Source: Siphonodentalium dalli (taxonomy: Eukaryota; Mollusca; Scaphopoda; Gadilida; Siphonodentaliidae). Taken from it: a DNA stretch of 64,000 bases. Location: positions 5,704,001-5,768,000 of the forward strand of contig CP136062.1 of NCBI GenBank assembly GCA_032622095.1, read 5' to 3'. Positions within the stretch are counted from its first letter, which is position 1. Every line of letters starts with the position of its first letter. The notes beneath the pieces were generated by a model, which saw only the letters and a list, made by a program, of their open reading frames with translations, was not told the origin of the DNA and did no database searches. Shown here one piece after another: positions 34,031-46,099 of this stretch. The position numbers were made by a program, and so were the translations under genes.

Positions 34031-37000
34031 GTAGTACAGCGGCCAAACGCCAAAAGTGGTCGGGTACCCCTACCCACGGTAGAACAAGTTAAAACCAACT
34101 TTTTTTGAAGGAGAAATATATACTGTAGACGAAAATGATAGTGAAAAATAACGGAATTGGTGGCGGCTTTTCCGCAATCGACGATGAACGATACCCACCA
34201 TTTAAAAAACAATTATATTTTTCGAACATTATCATTCAAACGGATATTGCAATAATATTGAAATATTTAGTCCATATGGTGTATTAGTTATCTGTCAAGC
34301 ATATGAAGAAAGAAGTTAACAAAAAATTTGAACGGTTTGCGAGATATTGGATTTTAGCTACCCCTCCCCCAAACACGTTTTTGGTTGAAAAAAATACATA
34401 TTTTTGATAATGACATTACAAACATTTACGAATTGATCTGAATGGGACCCAATATGAATCTTGTACTGAAAGTGTTGTCCAGAGATGCCGTTTAATCGAT
34501 TACAGATGTGTTCAGGCTTTCAGACCCCCAGTTACAACAACAACAATTATTTTATTGATAACAGTTAATTTTGCACGCATTAACATCGATGTTAAGTACT
34601 AAAACCTTTGTTATAAACAATACGTGACCAACTATATAATTTATAAGGCTCAGTAGTTATCTGGAGATCACAAGTAGAAAGAATTTGACAGAAATTGTCA
34701 ACGGTTTTCAAGATATTGGAATTAGGTACCGCTCCCCCGGACGCGATTTGGTGGAAAAACTACATATTTATGATAACAAGACAGACCTTTCTAAATTATT
34801 CTAATGAGCATCTAATCATTATTCGTGTGATGAAAACCTGATCCGTAGACAACGCAAGCCTGGTTTTAGATGACCTCAGGTTTCCAATTAAACCCCCAGT
34901 TACAACAACAACACAATATTTTATTTATGACATGTAATTTTATATTAACACATATCGACTTTGAGCAACTGAAGTATTTGTTCTAAACGACACATAATAT
35001 AGACTAACATAATCATACAGAACAAAATCATTATTGCTCCCCCGCCCTATTAGACGTCCTGAACACACCACGAATTGAACAAAATATGATCTCAGTATTA
35101 AGAATAATGTAATTATAAAGGACAATTACATAAGGAAATATACAATGTTTATGGATGGGTTTGTTCCCGAAACAGTGTGGCACTTTGCTTGGCAAATATG
35201 AAGGGCGAATTTGCTATATTTTTCAAGAACACGCTACCCAATTTAAATGCTTCAACGCAATACGAAATTAAGCTTTATGATCTCTAATTCTCTATATTAA
35301 CCGAGAGTGTGACGGGAATGTAGTTCTATCAGAGAATACATAATTTGTATGAATGGGTTGTGCATGTGTCGCTTTACACAAAGTGGCTGATAAATAAGAA
35401 AGACGAATTTTCTGTTTTAGACCCCCCCCCCCCCTACACAATTGAAGTGTCGAACAACTCACGAACTGAAATGATTGCTGTAAATATTAACTGAGGATGT
35501 GGGCAAAAATAGTAATATCGGGGTGCATACATGGTGTTGATGGATGGGTTTGTTGGATCCCGAAAGCCTTTAGCACTTTACGAAAATCGGATGGCAAACT
35601 CCAAAGGCGAATATTTTTTTGTTTTGTGGGACCCCTTTATATGCCCATTTAAACTCTTGAACACACCATGCGCCGAATATTCATGCTTTTATTATTAAAT
35701 CACAGTGTGCACGAAAGGTAGTGCTATCAGGGAATATATATGTTATATGGGTAGTTTGGTTCCCAAAATCATAGGGTACTTTACAAAAGGCGGCTGGCAA
35801 AAACCAAAGCTGAATATTTTCTTTGAGCACCCTACCACATTTAAAGTCTTAAACACACTAATGGATGGACATGTTCTCAATATTAACTGGGGTGTGGACG
35901 AATGGTATGTAATTCAGGAAATATACCTCTTCATTGCACGATGGGTGGGTTGGCTGGCTTCCCAATGTCTGGGCACTTTACAAAAAGTGGCTAGCAAAGA
36001 GAAGGCGAAATCTCACTGTTTTTGGGTACCCATAACACTTTTAAACTCTTTAGCACACACTGAACCGAATCTATATGCTCTCATGTATTATTTACAATTT
36101 GTATGGGTGGTTTTGTTCTCGAAATCCTGGAACACTTTACAAAAGGCGGCTGGCAAATACGAAATGTAATGTGTTAGGCCACACTGCCCCATTTGCAATC
36201 TTGGGACACACAATGAACCTAAAGGCTGTGCTCCCATTAATTGGCCATTATTAACTGCGTGTGCAGAGAAATGGACGCTATATAAAGAGTATAGTATACC
36301 AGGGTCTTGAATGTCTGGGTCACTTTACAAAAAGTTGTTGATGAAAGAGAAAGGCGAATACTCACTGTTTTGGAGGGGAGGCCACATTAGCCCATTTAAT
36401 ATCTTGATCAGAGCATGAACCGAAGTTATATTCTCTCATACTTAGCTGAGTGTGTGATCGAAATGTATTGCTGTCATGGAATTATTAATTGATATATGGG
36501 TGATTTGGTTCCCTCGAAATCCTGGAACACTTTACAAAAAGCGGCTGGCAAACAAGAAGGCGAATTTCCTATGTCTTGAGGACCCCACTATCAAACTTGA
36601 AGTCATAACAAATTGATATGCTCTCAATGTTAACTGAAGTTGCGGACAAATGGGATTATTATCTGGCAATACGAATCTGTTATGGATGGGATGGTTCCCG
36701 ATAGCCTATGGAACTTTACAACAAATGGTCAGCAAATGAAAGGGCTACATTTTACTCTCAGGGGACTCCATCCCTATCTAAAGTATTGAACACAACACTA
36801 GCTCAAGGCATAAGCTATCCATATTACCCAAGATTGTGGCCGAATGGCAATGGTCTCGCGAGCCCGCCGTTCGCGAGAACACCGTGGCACCTTACACAAA
36901 GCAGATGGCAAACGATGAAGGCGAATTTTAAGGGACCCCTACCCCATGTAAACCATTGAATCTACCACGAACTGAATGGATGTGCCCTCATGGTCAAACG

Positions 37001-39628
37001 ACGATATGGACAAATAGCTATTCTATAAAGAAATACACAATTGTTATAGATGGGTTAATACCCGACAGTCAGGGACACTTTACAAAAAGCGACTGAAAAA
37101 TAAATAATGCCATTTTTCAATGTTTGTATTACCCCCTTCCCAATTTGAAGACTAGAACACACCACGGATTGGAACGATATCATCATTGACAATGGACAAT
37201 GGCGAGTTAATTGTACAAGGACGTAAACAATGTAAATAGATGGATTTGGGTTCAGAAAGAATGAGCACTTAACGAAAAGTGACTGGAAAATAAGAAAGGC
37301 AAAATTGTGAGGACCCCTACTTTATTTGAAGTCTTGGAAGACACCACATGCTGAAATGATATGACCCCAATATTAATTGAGGGCTTGACCAAAGGTTAGT
37401 TTTTATCAAATGTTCACTGTTGTGTGTACCCCTACCCCATTTGAGGTCTTGAACACATCATGTACTGAAGGGATTATGAATTCAATATCAACATATATTG
37501 TGGCCGAAACTATGCGATATATAAGTATGTGGTAGTTCTATCCGGAGGTAAGCAATTTATCTGGGAGGGAGATTGTATGGGGAAAATTAGGATGTAATCC
37601 AGTTGGAACTGATTGGATACAATGATATACATATAGTTTCGTTGGAGCTGATTGGACGCAATGCTACACAGATAATGTTGTTTTCGTCATTGATACGCCC
37701 GTCGCCGTGAGATTACAGAAGATCTGGAGGTGGTAAATTTCGCGTTCAGCAGGGTTTCAATGCTTTTCACGAAGTTTTAACAAATGACAGCATTATGGAA
37801 CTCGCTTTGTTTTCGAGATAAATGTCTGAACCCCGTCAACTATTTTAATATTTTCGCGCTGACTGAGTTGCTGTACATAAAAACCACTGTATTCCAAAAA
37901 GTAATTATATGCTTTTTCTATTTGCCACAATGACAGAGAGGGGACGTTTTAATGTGATTACTCAATTGGCCATAGTTCAAACTACTGCATTTCAATCTTA
38001 AACGGGAATGGAGTACTTGTGCATCTATACGTCGGACATGCTGGGTTCTCCAGCTGTCCCTTTTATTGTAATCTCTGTATACCATTATTGGTTTTTTGAG
38101 AATAAACTATTGTTTAGTTGATTGATATGCGACACTTATTGTATGTAATAGCAAATAAAATGCGTTGTTGTTGTAATTTGGGGTCTGGAAGCCTTAACAC
38201 GTCTTTAATCACTTAAGCAATGTCCCCGCGCTCAATTTTCAGCAAAAGAATTATGTTGGGTCCCAGTATGATCAATTGGGAAATTTGGTAAATTTCTGAA
38301 CAAAAATATGTAATTTTTCGACCAAAAACGTGTTTGGGGTAGGTGTAGCTAAAGTCCATTATTTCGCAAATTGTTCTAAATTTCTGTTAACTTCTTTCTG
38401 CACATGCTTGGCAGATAACTGCATCACCATAAGAATTAAATATTTGGGAATTATAACAATATCCATTTGAATCATAATGTTAAAAAAATAATATTTTTGT
38501 GAAAAAGTGCGATTTTTCAGCAAAAAATAAATATTTTGGCTCCAAATGGCAGGAAAATCTAAATTAACCAACACTTTTTTTCATATCAGGTAGAAGTATG
38601 GTAAGATGTAGTAATTTTAACCCCAACAATGTGGGCAAATAGGCTAGGACATAGCCACAGGGCTCGCTTTACCAAAATCGTTAATTTCTGGAAAAAGTCA
38701 CTGGAGGGTATCGCTCATCGTCGATTTGACAATAGCCTCCACCTATTCCGTTATTTTTCAATTTTTGTCAAATTCTTTCTACTTGTGTTGTCCAGATAAC
38801 TACTGAGCCATATGTTATATAGTTGGTCATGTTGTTTATAACAAAGGTTTTAGTACTTAACATCGATGTCAATGCATGCAAAATTAACTGTTATCAATAA
38901 AATAATTGTTGTTGTTGTAACTGGGGGTCTAAAAGCCTGAACACATCTGTAGTCGATTAAACGGCATCTCTGGACAACACTGTCAGTACAAGATTCACAT
39001 TGGGTCCCATTCAGATCAATTCAAAAATGTTTGTAATGACATTATCAAAAATATGTATTTTTTTCGACCAAAAACGTGTTTGGGGGAGGGGTAGCTAAAA
39101 TCCAATATCTCGCAAACCGCTCAAAATTGTTGTTAACTTCTTCCTTTATATGCTTGTTAGATAACTACTACACCATATGACCTAAATATTTCAATATTAT
39201 TGCAATATACGTTTGAATGATAATGTTCGAAATATCTAATTTTTTTGAAAAAGAGTGATTTTTCAATAAAAAAATATATGTTTCGGCTCCAAATGGCACG
39301 AAAATCCAAATTAACCAACACTTCTTGCATATCAGGTACAAATATGGTATGCTGTAGTCATTTTAACACCAACAATGTGGGCAAATAGCTTAGGACATAG
39401 CCGCAGGGCTCACTTTACCAAAATCGTTAATTTCTGGGAAAAGTCACTGGTGGGTATCGTTCATCGTCAATTTGAGAATAGCCACCACCAATTCCGTTAC
39501 TTTTCACTATCATTTTCGCAAAGAGTATATATTTCTCCTTTCAATAAAGTTAGTTTTAACTTGTTCTACCGTGGGTAGGGGTATCTCGAAAACTAGAGCT
39601 CTTTTTCGATTTGGCCGCTGCACTAATG
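34031..39628. mobile_element. ~5.6 kb inverted-repeat element inserted in satellite
   Basis: The left end TAGTACAGCGGCCAAA and the right end (complement TAGTGCAGCGGCCAAA) open long inverted arms. Shared features are 'GTACCCCTACCCACGG', 'AGAACAAGTTAAAAC', 'GGAATTGGTGG', 'AAACACGTTTTTGG' and 'ACCCCCAGTTACAACAACAA'. The left arm reaches about 34,930 and the right arm starts about 38,160. The same-orientation satellite lies on both sides, so the element landed within that array. ATG occurs on both sides of the ends, a weak candidate for a 3-bp target duplication. No transposase ORF is seen, so it is non-autonomous. Confidence 0.75.
35130..37560 (+). repeat. ~190-bp satellite in the core of the inverted-repeat element
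   Basis: About twelve degenerate units share 'CACTTTACAAAAAGCGGCTG' + 'GCAAA', 'GACCCCTACCCCATTT', 'TTGAACACACCA' and 'GGATGGGTTTGTTCCCGAAA'. The spacing of the CACTTTAC core from about 35,185 to 37,265 averages close to 190 bp. The 154-codon ORF at 35,705 spans several units and is not credible as a gene. Confidence 0.85.
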
Positions 39629-39639
39629 CGAATGGATTT

Positions 39640-40950
39640 TGTAGAAATATTTAGTCACACAAAGAGTAAAATCCAAATTGGCCATTGGTGGCCATATTTT
39701 TTTGCCGAATGACCCCAAAATGACTCATACCCATCAAGAGGTCACCCTGATGATCCATATGAAGTTTGGTGATGATCAGATCAGGGATGTGGTATGTAGG
39801 GTGTGTCAAAGTATTTAGTGATGCATAGAGTAAAATCCAATATGGCTGCCGGCGGGCATGTTTTTTGGCCGAATGACCCCAAAATGACTCATACCCACCA
39901 AGATGTCACCCCGGTGATCCATATGAAGTTTGGTGATGATCGGATCAGGGATGTGGTCTGTAGGATGTGTCAAAGGATTTAGTGATGCAAAGAGTAAAAT
40001 CCAATATGACCACCAGCGGCCATGTTTTTTGGCTGATTGATCCTAAAATTACTCGTTTCCCATCTACATGTAAATGTCAACATTCATGACAAATTTTATG
40101 ATGATCAAACAAACAGTACGGCCTGTAGCCCGCGCCAATGGATTCAAATTTGAAATCCAACATGGCCACCAGCGGCCATGTTTTTTGGCCGAATGACCCC
40201 AAAATGGCTCGTTCCCATCTACATGTCAATTTCAACATTGAAGACAAATTTCATAAAGATCCGACCAAAGATACGACCTGTAGACCGCGCGAAATTATTT
40301 AGTGATGCAAAGAGTAAAATTCAAGATGGCTGACGGTGGCCATATTTTTTGGCCAAATGACCACAAAATGAATCGTTCCCATCTAGAGGTCACCCCGATG
40401 ATCCATATGAAGTTTGGTGATGATGGGATCAGAGATGTGGTCTGTAGGATGTGTCAAAGGATTTAGTGATGCAAAGAGTAAAATCCAAGATGGCCACCAG
40501 CAGCCATGTTTTTTGGCCAAATGACCCCAAAATGACTCATTCCGATCTACATGTCAATGTCAACATTCATGACAAATTTCATAATGATCTGACTAAAGTA
40601 AGGACTTGGAGCCTGTGCTTTAGTCATGCAAAGAGTAAAATCCAAGATGGCTGCTGGTGGCCTTGTTTATTCGGCCGAACGACCCCAAAATGACTCATTC
40701 CCATCTACATGCAATTATTAACATCCATGAAAGATTTCATGATGATTAGACAAACAGTACGACCTGTAGACCGCGCCAATTGATTTAATTTTGAAATCAA
40801 AGATGGCCGTCAGCGGCCATGTTTTTTGGCCAATGACCCCAAAATGACTCATTCCCATCTACATGTCAATGTCAACATTCTTGACAAATTTCCTAAAGAT
40901 CAGACCAAATGTACGACCTGTAGCCCGCGCCAAAGGAAATTGTTGACGGA
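39640..40950 (+). repeat. ~160-bp satellite, array 2
   Basis: This continues array 1 on the far side of the inserted element: eight or so units with the same consensus ('AGTAAAATCCAAGATGGC', 'TTTTGGCCGAATGACCCCAA', 'GATCCATATGAAGTTTGGTG' in some). Two subtypes are visible, one with 'CACCCCGATGATCCATATGA' and one with 'TACATGTCAATGTCAACATT'. Confidence 0.85.
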
Positions 40951-40959
40951 CATACATGT

Positions 40960-41720
40960 ACATGTACACACGCACGACGGATGCCACCCCATGGCAATAG
41001 CTCAAACTTACAAAGTAAGATGAGCTAATAATGAATATGTGATGTGTCGCATTTAATGAATTGGCAATGACATGATGACAGTGGTATGTAAACGGTCACT
41101 GCCGTTCGGTTATGATAACACGGTCTACAGGTATTAGCGGGTTGTCACACCAGACGTTGAAGAACATTATGATATATGTCCATGAGGATCTTTCTAAAGG
41201 TCGGGTAAGTGTTGGCGCTGGGTATTGTGTTAAAATAGTCACATCCATGATCCATTAAAACCGCCATATTTAATACAGAATTAATATTATAATAATCAAA
41301 CCTTGTTCTTATACAAATCATAAATACATGTACCACATTAATTTCAGCATGTTGTTATCATAATGTTATGTTAGTACTTTGTGTTACATTGTTTGTAAGC
41401 AAAAGTCATCTTACGTAAACAAACATTACATGTACATGTACATGTATGTAAAGAGTATGCGATAAGCAAAACACTCAACACCGAGTAGACCCCCACTGCA
41501 TGTACATGTACTAGTACCAGTATATGAACTTTTGTTGTTTGTTTACAACATACTGCATTACTGGTATAGCCAATAAGCTAAATCTCATATTTTGGTGTTG
41601 AATGGGTTACCATCAATCACTCTCGACCTAATCAATCGCCACGTTGTCTGAAAGTGATTTGCTTATCGCTCACTATTTACATGCTGTATATATACAAACG
41701 CTCCGTAGAAAATAACGCAT
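40960..41720. other. Non-coding interval with ACATGTAC microsatellite
   Basis: No gene is recognised. TACATGTACATGTACATG runs occur near 40,955 and 41,430, and the region is AT-rich. Confidence 0.4.
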
Positions 41721-41729
41721 TCATAATAG

Positions 41730-42560
41730 CAGAGGCGGACTGGGCCAAGAAACCGGCCCGGGAAATTAATATAATACCGGCCCATCTGTTTGGGGGGGGG
41801 GCGTCCACAGTCCACCTTGGAAAATTCCAACTGCACCCCCCCCCCTTTCATAAACCATGGTTCTATATATTCCCGGTATGAGACCATTCAGATATTTTTA
41901 CCTGAAAAATTGCATAAAATCTAACATCTAGCGGTCAAACTCCAGACAAATGCACACGGCTACGGACAAGAGACCAGGACACACCGGGCTGTTCTGCCTG
42001 TTCATGGTTGTTCGGCCCGGGGTGAGAACATTTTGAAAACTATACAAGAAAATCTCGAATCCGATAAACTAGACTGGCATCAACTGAAGCGTTCCTATTT
42101 TCTTGTAAATTTCAATTGGGGAGGGGTGCGTAAGAATTTTTTGGGATTTATAGCTGGGAGTTACCGTTAAAATCTCGAGATTAATGGGGTCTTTACGTGG
42201 TGTTACATGATGCCGACAAGTTCATTTAATGTCAAAATTACGATTAGCCAATTCGGCTGGTTAAACAACACATGTGGCGGCCCACGTCCGGAATTTTCCC
42301 GGTCTCCCGATCGGCCATGCAGTCCGCCTCTGCCCTCATGAATTTATGTGAGAAGAGTACCATCTTATTGGATACACGGCTGGTTAAACAACACATGTGG
42401 CGGCCCACGTCGGTTTCATTTGCGGCCCAAGTTGTGGTTGGGCGGCCCAAACACATATACCGCCACCCAAACCGAAAAAAAACCCCTCGGATTCTCGCTT
42501 GATAGAAAATCACGTGGAATCAGAAATTTCCCGGTCTCCCGATCGGCCAGTCCGCCTCTG
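41730..42560. mobile_element. 831-bp non-autonomous hAT element
   Basis: The termini are CAGAGGCGGACTGGGCC and the reverse complement of CAGAGGCGGACTGGCC, typical of hAT transposons. A perfect 8-bp direct duplication, CATAATAG, flanks it (41,722-41,729 and 42,561-42,568). Inside, 'GGCTGGTTAAACAACACATG' plus 'TGGCGGCCCACGTC' appears twice (about 42,258 and 42,382). A second internal copy of the right terminus lies at about 42,298-42,331, so the right end was duplicated. No transposase domain is present; ORFs on both strands are GC-rich artefacts. Confidence 0.9.
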
Positions 42561-42569
42561 CATAATAGG

Positions 42570-43330
42570 ATCAATATTCACACTATTAGTATATTCTTGA
42601 GGAAACGTTCATAATTTGGTAACTGTTATTTCTAAATTATTATTTATTACATGTATATATGTACATATACAGTAGCTGATGTGCCTGGCTTCATCCAGGC
42701 TATTTAGGGAACAACGTTGCCTACCGGTATCAATGTATGAGTATATATCGAGGTCGCAGTCACGGACACAGTCGCACATGAAATTATACCTACCCATATA
42801 GTTTCCGGGATGTACAGTAGACATTTGGTACATTACCAAATTTTAGCCAGATCAGTTGTGCAGTTTTCGAGTCTATAACACACAGACAGCAATTCCAAAA
42901 TATAATATAATATAATAGACCAAGTGATGTGACTGACTTCTTCCGCTCTATTTTGGGATTTCTCTATGATCGTCTCCGTTTGGACAAAATATACAGCATC
43001 TGGACAAACGATCAGTCGAGGTCCAGAAACATATGAGCGTATGTGTGCTACCAGTACCGTAGGTCAATGTCAAGGACAGTCGCATCATGTGAAATTAGAC
43101 AGGTCTGTCCATATTGTTTCCAGGATGAAAGAAGCCTACATACACAGCTTTCATGATTAGCTACTGGTACGGCAATCAGCATTGCCGAAGCAATTTGCTG
43201 CAGAAAACTGGACCATAGTGTTGCCGTAGCGGATTGCCGAAGCCAAACAATCTGAATTAAAAGGGCTGCATAAATGTACCAATCAATTGGTTGAGGTCCA
43301 GACACATGCCAATAGTATACCGGTATGAGC
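42570..43330. other. Retroposon-like 3' tails and non-coding DNA
   Basis: About 42,710-42,895 holds 'ATCGAGGTCGCAGTCACG', 'CATGAAATTATACC', 'CAGTTTTCGAGTCTATAACA' and ACACACAGACAGC, repeated in diverged form at 43,710-43,880 and partly at 43,040-43,120. These look like 3' regions of one retroposon family. Confidence 0.5.
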
Positions 43331-43332
43331 AT

Positions 43333-43707
43333 ATACCCCGCTGGACAAATCAAGTGTCCATTGGCACCGCAGTGTATTTGCCATTCGGCCGCGGTGTCAG
43401 AGTTTGTAACTGCAGTTGAGCACCGTGGCCGAATATCAAGTACACTGCGCCGTGACTGCGGCTGAAAGGCAACTACACAGCGGCTGAATGGCATGTAAAC
43501 CGTGGTTAGATTTCTTATTTGTATCATCTTTTTTCAGTTTAATGACGTACACTGTGGCAACCACACCATGGCCGAACGGCAAGTACCGTACACCGCGGCC
43601 GAACTGTAGTTAGCCGGTGGAGCCGCGGTGTAGTTGCATTTCAGCTGTGGTGGCAACGCTGACCACACTGCGGTTAAGTGGACACTTGCTTTGTCCAGCA
43701 GGGTACC
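43333..43707. mobile_element. 375-bp MITE with GGACAAAAC-type TIR, copy 2
   Basis: The left end ATACCCCGCTGGACAAATCA and right end (complement GGTACCCTGCTGGACAAAGC) form terminal inverted repeats of about 28 bp continuing into AAGTGTCCA. The interior is rich in GCCGCGG and matches the copies at 1-298 and 50,990-51,369. The 171-codon minus ORF overlapping it is not conserved in the other copies. Confidence 0.85.
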
Positions 43708-43709
43708 TA

Positions 43710-43885
43710 CATGTACATGTATATGCGCGAGGTCACGATTAAGGACATGGTCACTCATGAAATTGGACCCGCTCATTTCTGGGATCAAAGTAGACATATA
43801 ATACATGCACATACTAAATTTTAGTGGGATAGATAGTTGAGCAGTTTTTGATTCTATAAGACCCACACACAGACAGAAGTCAGTC
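43710..43885 (+). mobile_element. Retroposon-like 3' tail
   Basis: The segment CATGAAATTGGACC ... GAGCAGTTTTTGATTCTATA ... ACACACAGACAGAAG is the counterpart of 42,710-42,895. It is likely the 3' end of an RTE-like element or a SINE borrowing that tail. Confidence 0.45.
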
Positions 43886-44125
43886 CTTCGATTTTGAGGC
43901 GCGAAATTCCGCTTGCCAAGGCGCGCAGATCTAAAACCCAGCAAGTTATTAAATACGCACGCCGAAAATTTCAAATGCGCACCTCGAAATTTGCAACCAG
44001 TGAACGAGATTTTAACAAACAAAACACACCAATGGTTAAACGCCGACAAGACTATTCACCATGTATCTTTCTCAGCAGTGATACGATTAGGATTACACTT
44101 CCGAGTTTGAACCTTTAGGTGGGCA

Positions 44126-44383
44126 CTGAATGGAATCAGGATAGGCAGGTCCGGTCTGCGCATGCGCAGTTTTTAATGTAATAATATTTTGTCTAATAAA
44201 ACTGAGCGGAACGACTTAACTAAAGTTCCGTAAACCATACGGTCAATTTGATCAGCTTGACAATGCATTGTGCGTGTTTGACCCAAACTAGAACAGTTGT
44301 GGAAGTGTTCGATCCTCTTGTCGTGCGCGTCAAAAAATGACACATGCATAGGCCGGACCTGCCTATCCAGATTCCATTCAGCC
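44126..44383. mobile_element. ~258-bp fold-back MITE
   Basis: The left end CTGAATGGAATCAGGATAGG plus CAGGTCCGG and the right end (its reverse complement with one or two changes) form an inverted repeat of about 30 bp. A TGCGCATGCGC palindrome lies just inside. No target duplication was identified. Confidence 0.75.
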
Positions 44384-44399
44384 TTTTCTGAAACTTTAA

Positions 44400-45040
44400 G
44401 CGAGTCTGATGAGCATGCGCTCTCAGACGCGGAAGTCGACAAATTAGGTTGGCGATTATCGCAATACGATAGGGGAACACTCCGACGTTCGTACTCAGAT
44501 ATCACCAATTTGTTTACCTACCGTAGCTTGCCTGTTCTGGGTTTCACAGGAAAATGGCTAATTTGATTCTGTTTGTTGTTACATGTATATATATATATCA
44601 CCTCGTTTATTATTCTTTTAAGTTTTTCATAAACATAAAATAAAACAAGCCGAAGATGATTTGTTTAAAACTTCTGAACCATGAAACTGGCGATGTTATC
44701 AGAGTACGTTATACTTGTGATAGTTACGTTACGCACAATGTGTTCCCCTATCGTATTGCGATTATCGCCAACCGACTAATTACCATGATCAGATTCACCG
44801 GGATTGTTGATGTTATCATCATGTGGACTAAATGTACAATATAAACAAATGTTTTTATTTCTATTTCTGTTGCCACACTTGGTATTAAACGTATGCATAC
44901 CAATATACCATTATACTTGTGTTTGTCTTTATTCAGTAATAATTTCATCGATGTTAATTTGAATTGTGCTCCCTCAAAAAAGGCGCGCGCAAATCCCAAA
45001 AGCTCCGAGCGATATATCGGGCACCTACGTTTTCCAAATT
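44400..45040. other. Non-coding interval
   Basis: No gene is recognised. 'TATCGTATTGCGATTATCGC' near 44,750 complements part of 44,450-44,475 ('TTGGCGATTATCGCAATACG'), an additional small inverted pair. Confidence 0.4.
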
Positions 45041-45044
45041 CGAA

Positions 45045-46050
45045 GGACTGCAGAAGTTCCAAAAAAGAACCAACGTCAAATGAACGACGATAAAAAACAA
45101 CTAACGAAAAAACACACTGGCTGACGGATGGTGGCAAATGCCCGATAAATGACGATGACAAATGACAAAAAACAACAAAGTAAAATACTGACCGACAACG
45201 AAAAATGACTGATGACGAAAAACAAACGGCCAATGACTAACACGATATCGAACGATCGATGACCAAAAATTACTGATGACGAAAAAACAAACGGCCAACG
45301 ATAAACACAATGTCGAATGATCGACGACAAAAATGTCTGGACGACAAACACATCGACCCAGGCCTGCAGGTTTCAAAATTATGTGTAACCTATGGTACAT
45401 GTATTTTTCGTTCGCCTGGTTTGTGCTTTAATAGGCAATCCTAGTCGAAAATCTACGGGATATAATGTACCCTGCTGGACAAAACTAGTTTCCACTTAAC
45501 CACAGTGCAGTTAGTAATAGTATTGCCACCGTGGCCAAAATACAGTTGGGTCGCAGTGTACTTGCAACGAAAAACACGACTGATGACAAATAAACAAAGG
45601 ATGAAAACGAATGACCAACAATAAACACGACGACAAACTACCAAGGACGAAAAACGATAGTCGATAGACGACAACCAAACAGGAATGACGACAAACGAAC
45701 ACACTGACTGTGGCACTGACGACAGTAACGAATGACGACAAATTGTCAAATGATGAAAAACGATTAAATGAATAACATTAAATCAAAATTTAATTTTTTA
45801 AGCAAACAGACCTACCTTTAAAAAACTTGGATTTGAATAAAAATGCCTCGATCCAGGACCATGTATGTGTTCACAACAGCACCGCCAAAATCTTCCTCAG
45901 ATATCACTTCCTTGAATTGTAATCAGTTATGGACTGATTGAATCACACATGATAAGACGGTAACTATGAATTAGGAAACATACTACAATTGCAATAGGCC
46001 TATACATTGCACGCCGCAACACAGAATTCTTTCCTTGAAATTGAATCGTT
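45045..46050. repeat. Dispersed ~1 kb repeat, copy 2
   Basis: This is the partner of 290-1,330, with the same block order: GACGAAAAACAAA-rich low complexity, then 'GACCCAGGCCTGCAGG', then a MITE-end segment near 45,465-45,560, then 'GACAAATTGTCAAATGATGA', then 'ACCTACCTTTA'. The minus-strand frames here are composition artefacts seen in both copies. Confidence 0.75.
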
Positions 46051-46099
46051 TGATTTTTTAAAATTTCCATGATGATGAACTTGAAGCTATACATGTACA

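Noticed and set aside
35050-35060. tRNA genes across the window
   Set aside because: Occasional GGTTCGA-type box B strings (for example near 3,280 and 15,298) lack a matching box A and cloverleaf; none could be supported.
35705-36169. 154-codon ORF
   Set aside because: It spans several units of the 190-bp satellite and is not open in neighbouring units.
43048-44049. Minus-strand ORFs of 159 and 171 codons
   Set aside because: They overlap a MITE and retroposon tail; the same frames are not kept in the other MITE copies at 1-298 and 50,990-51,369.
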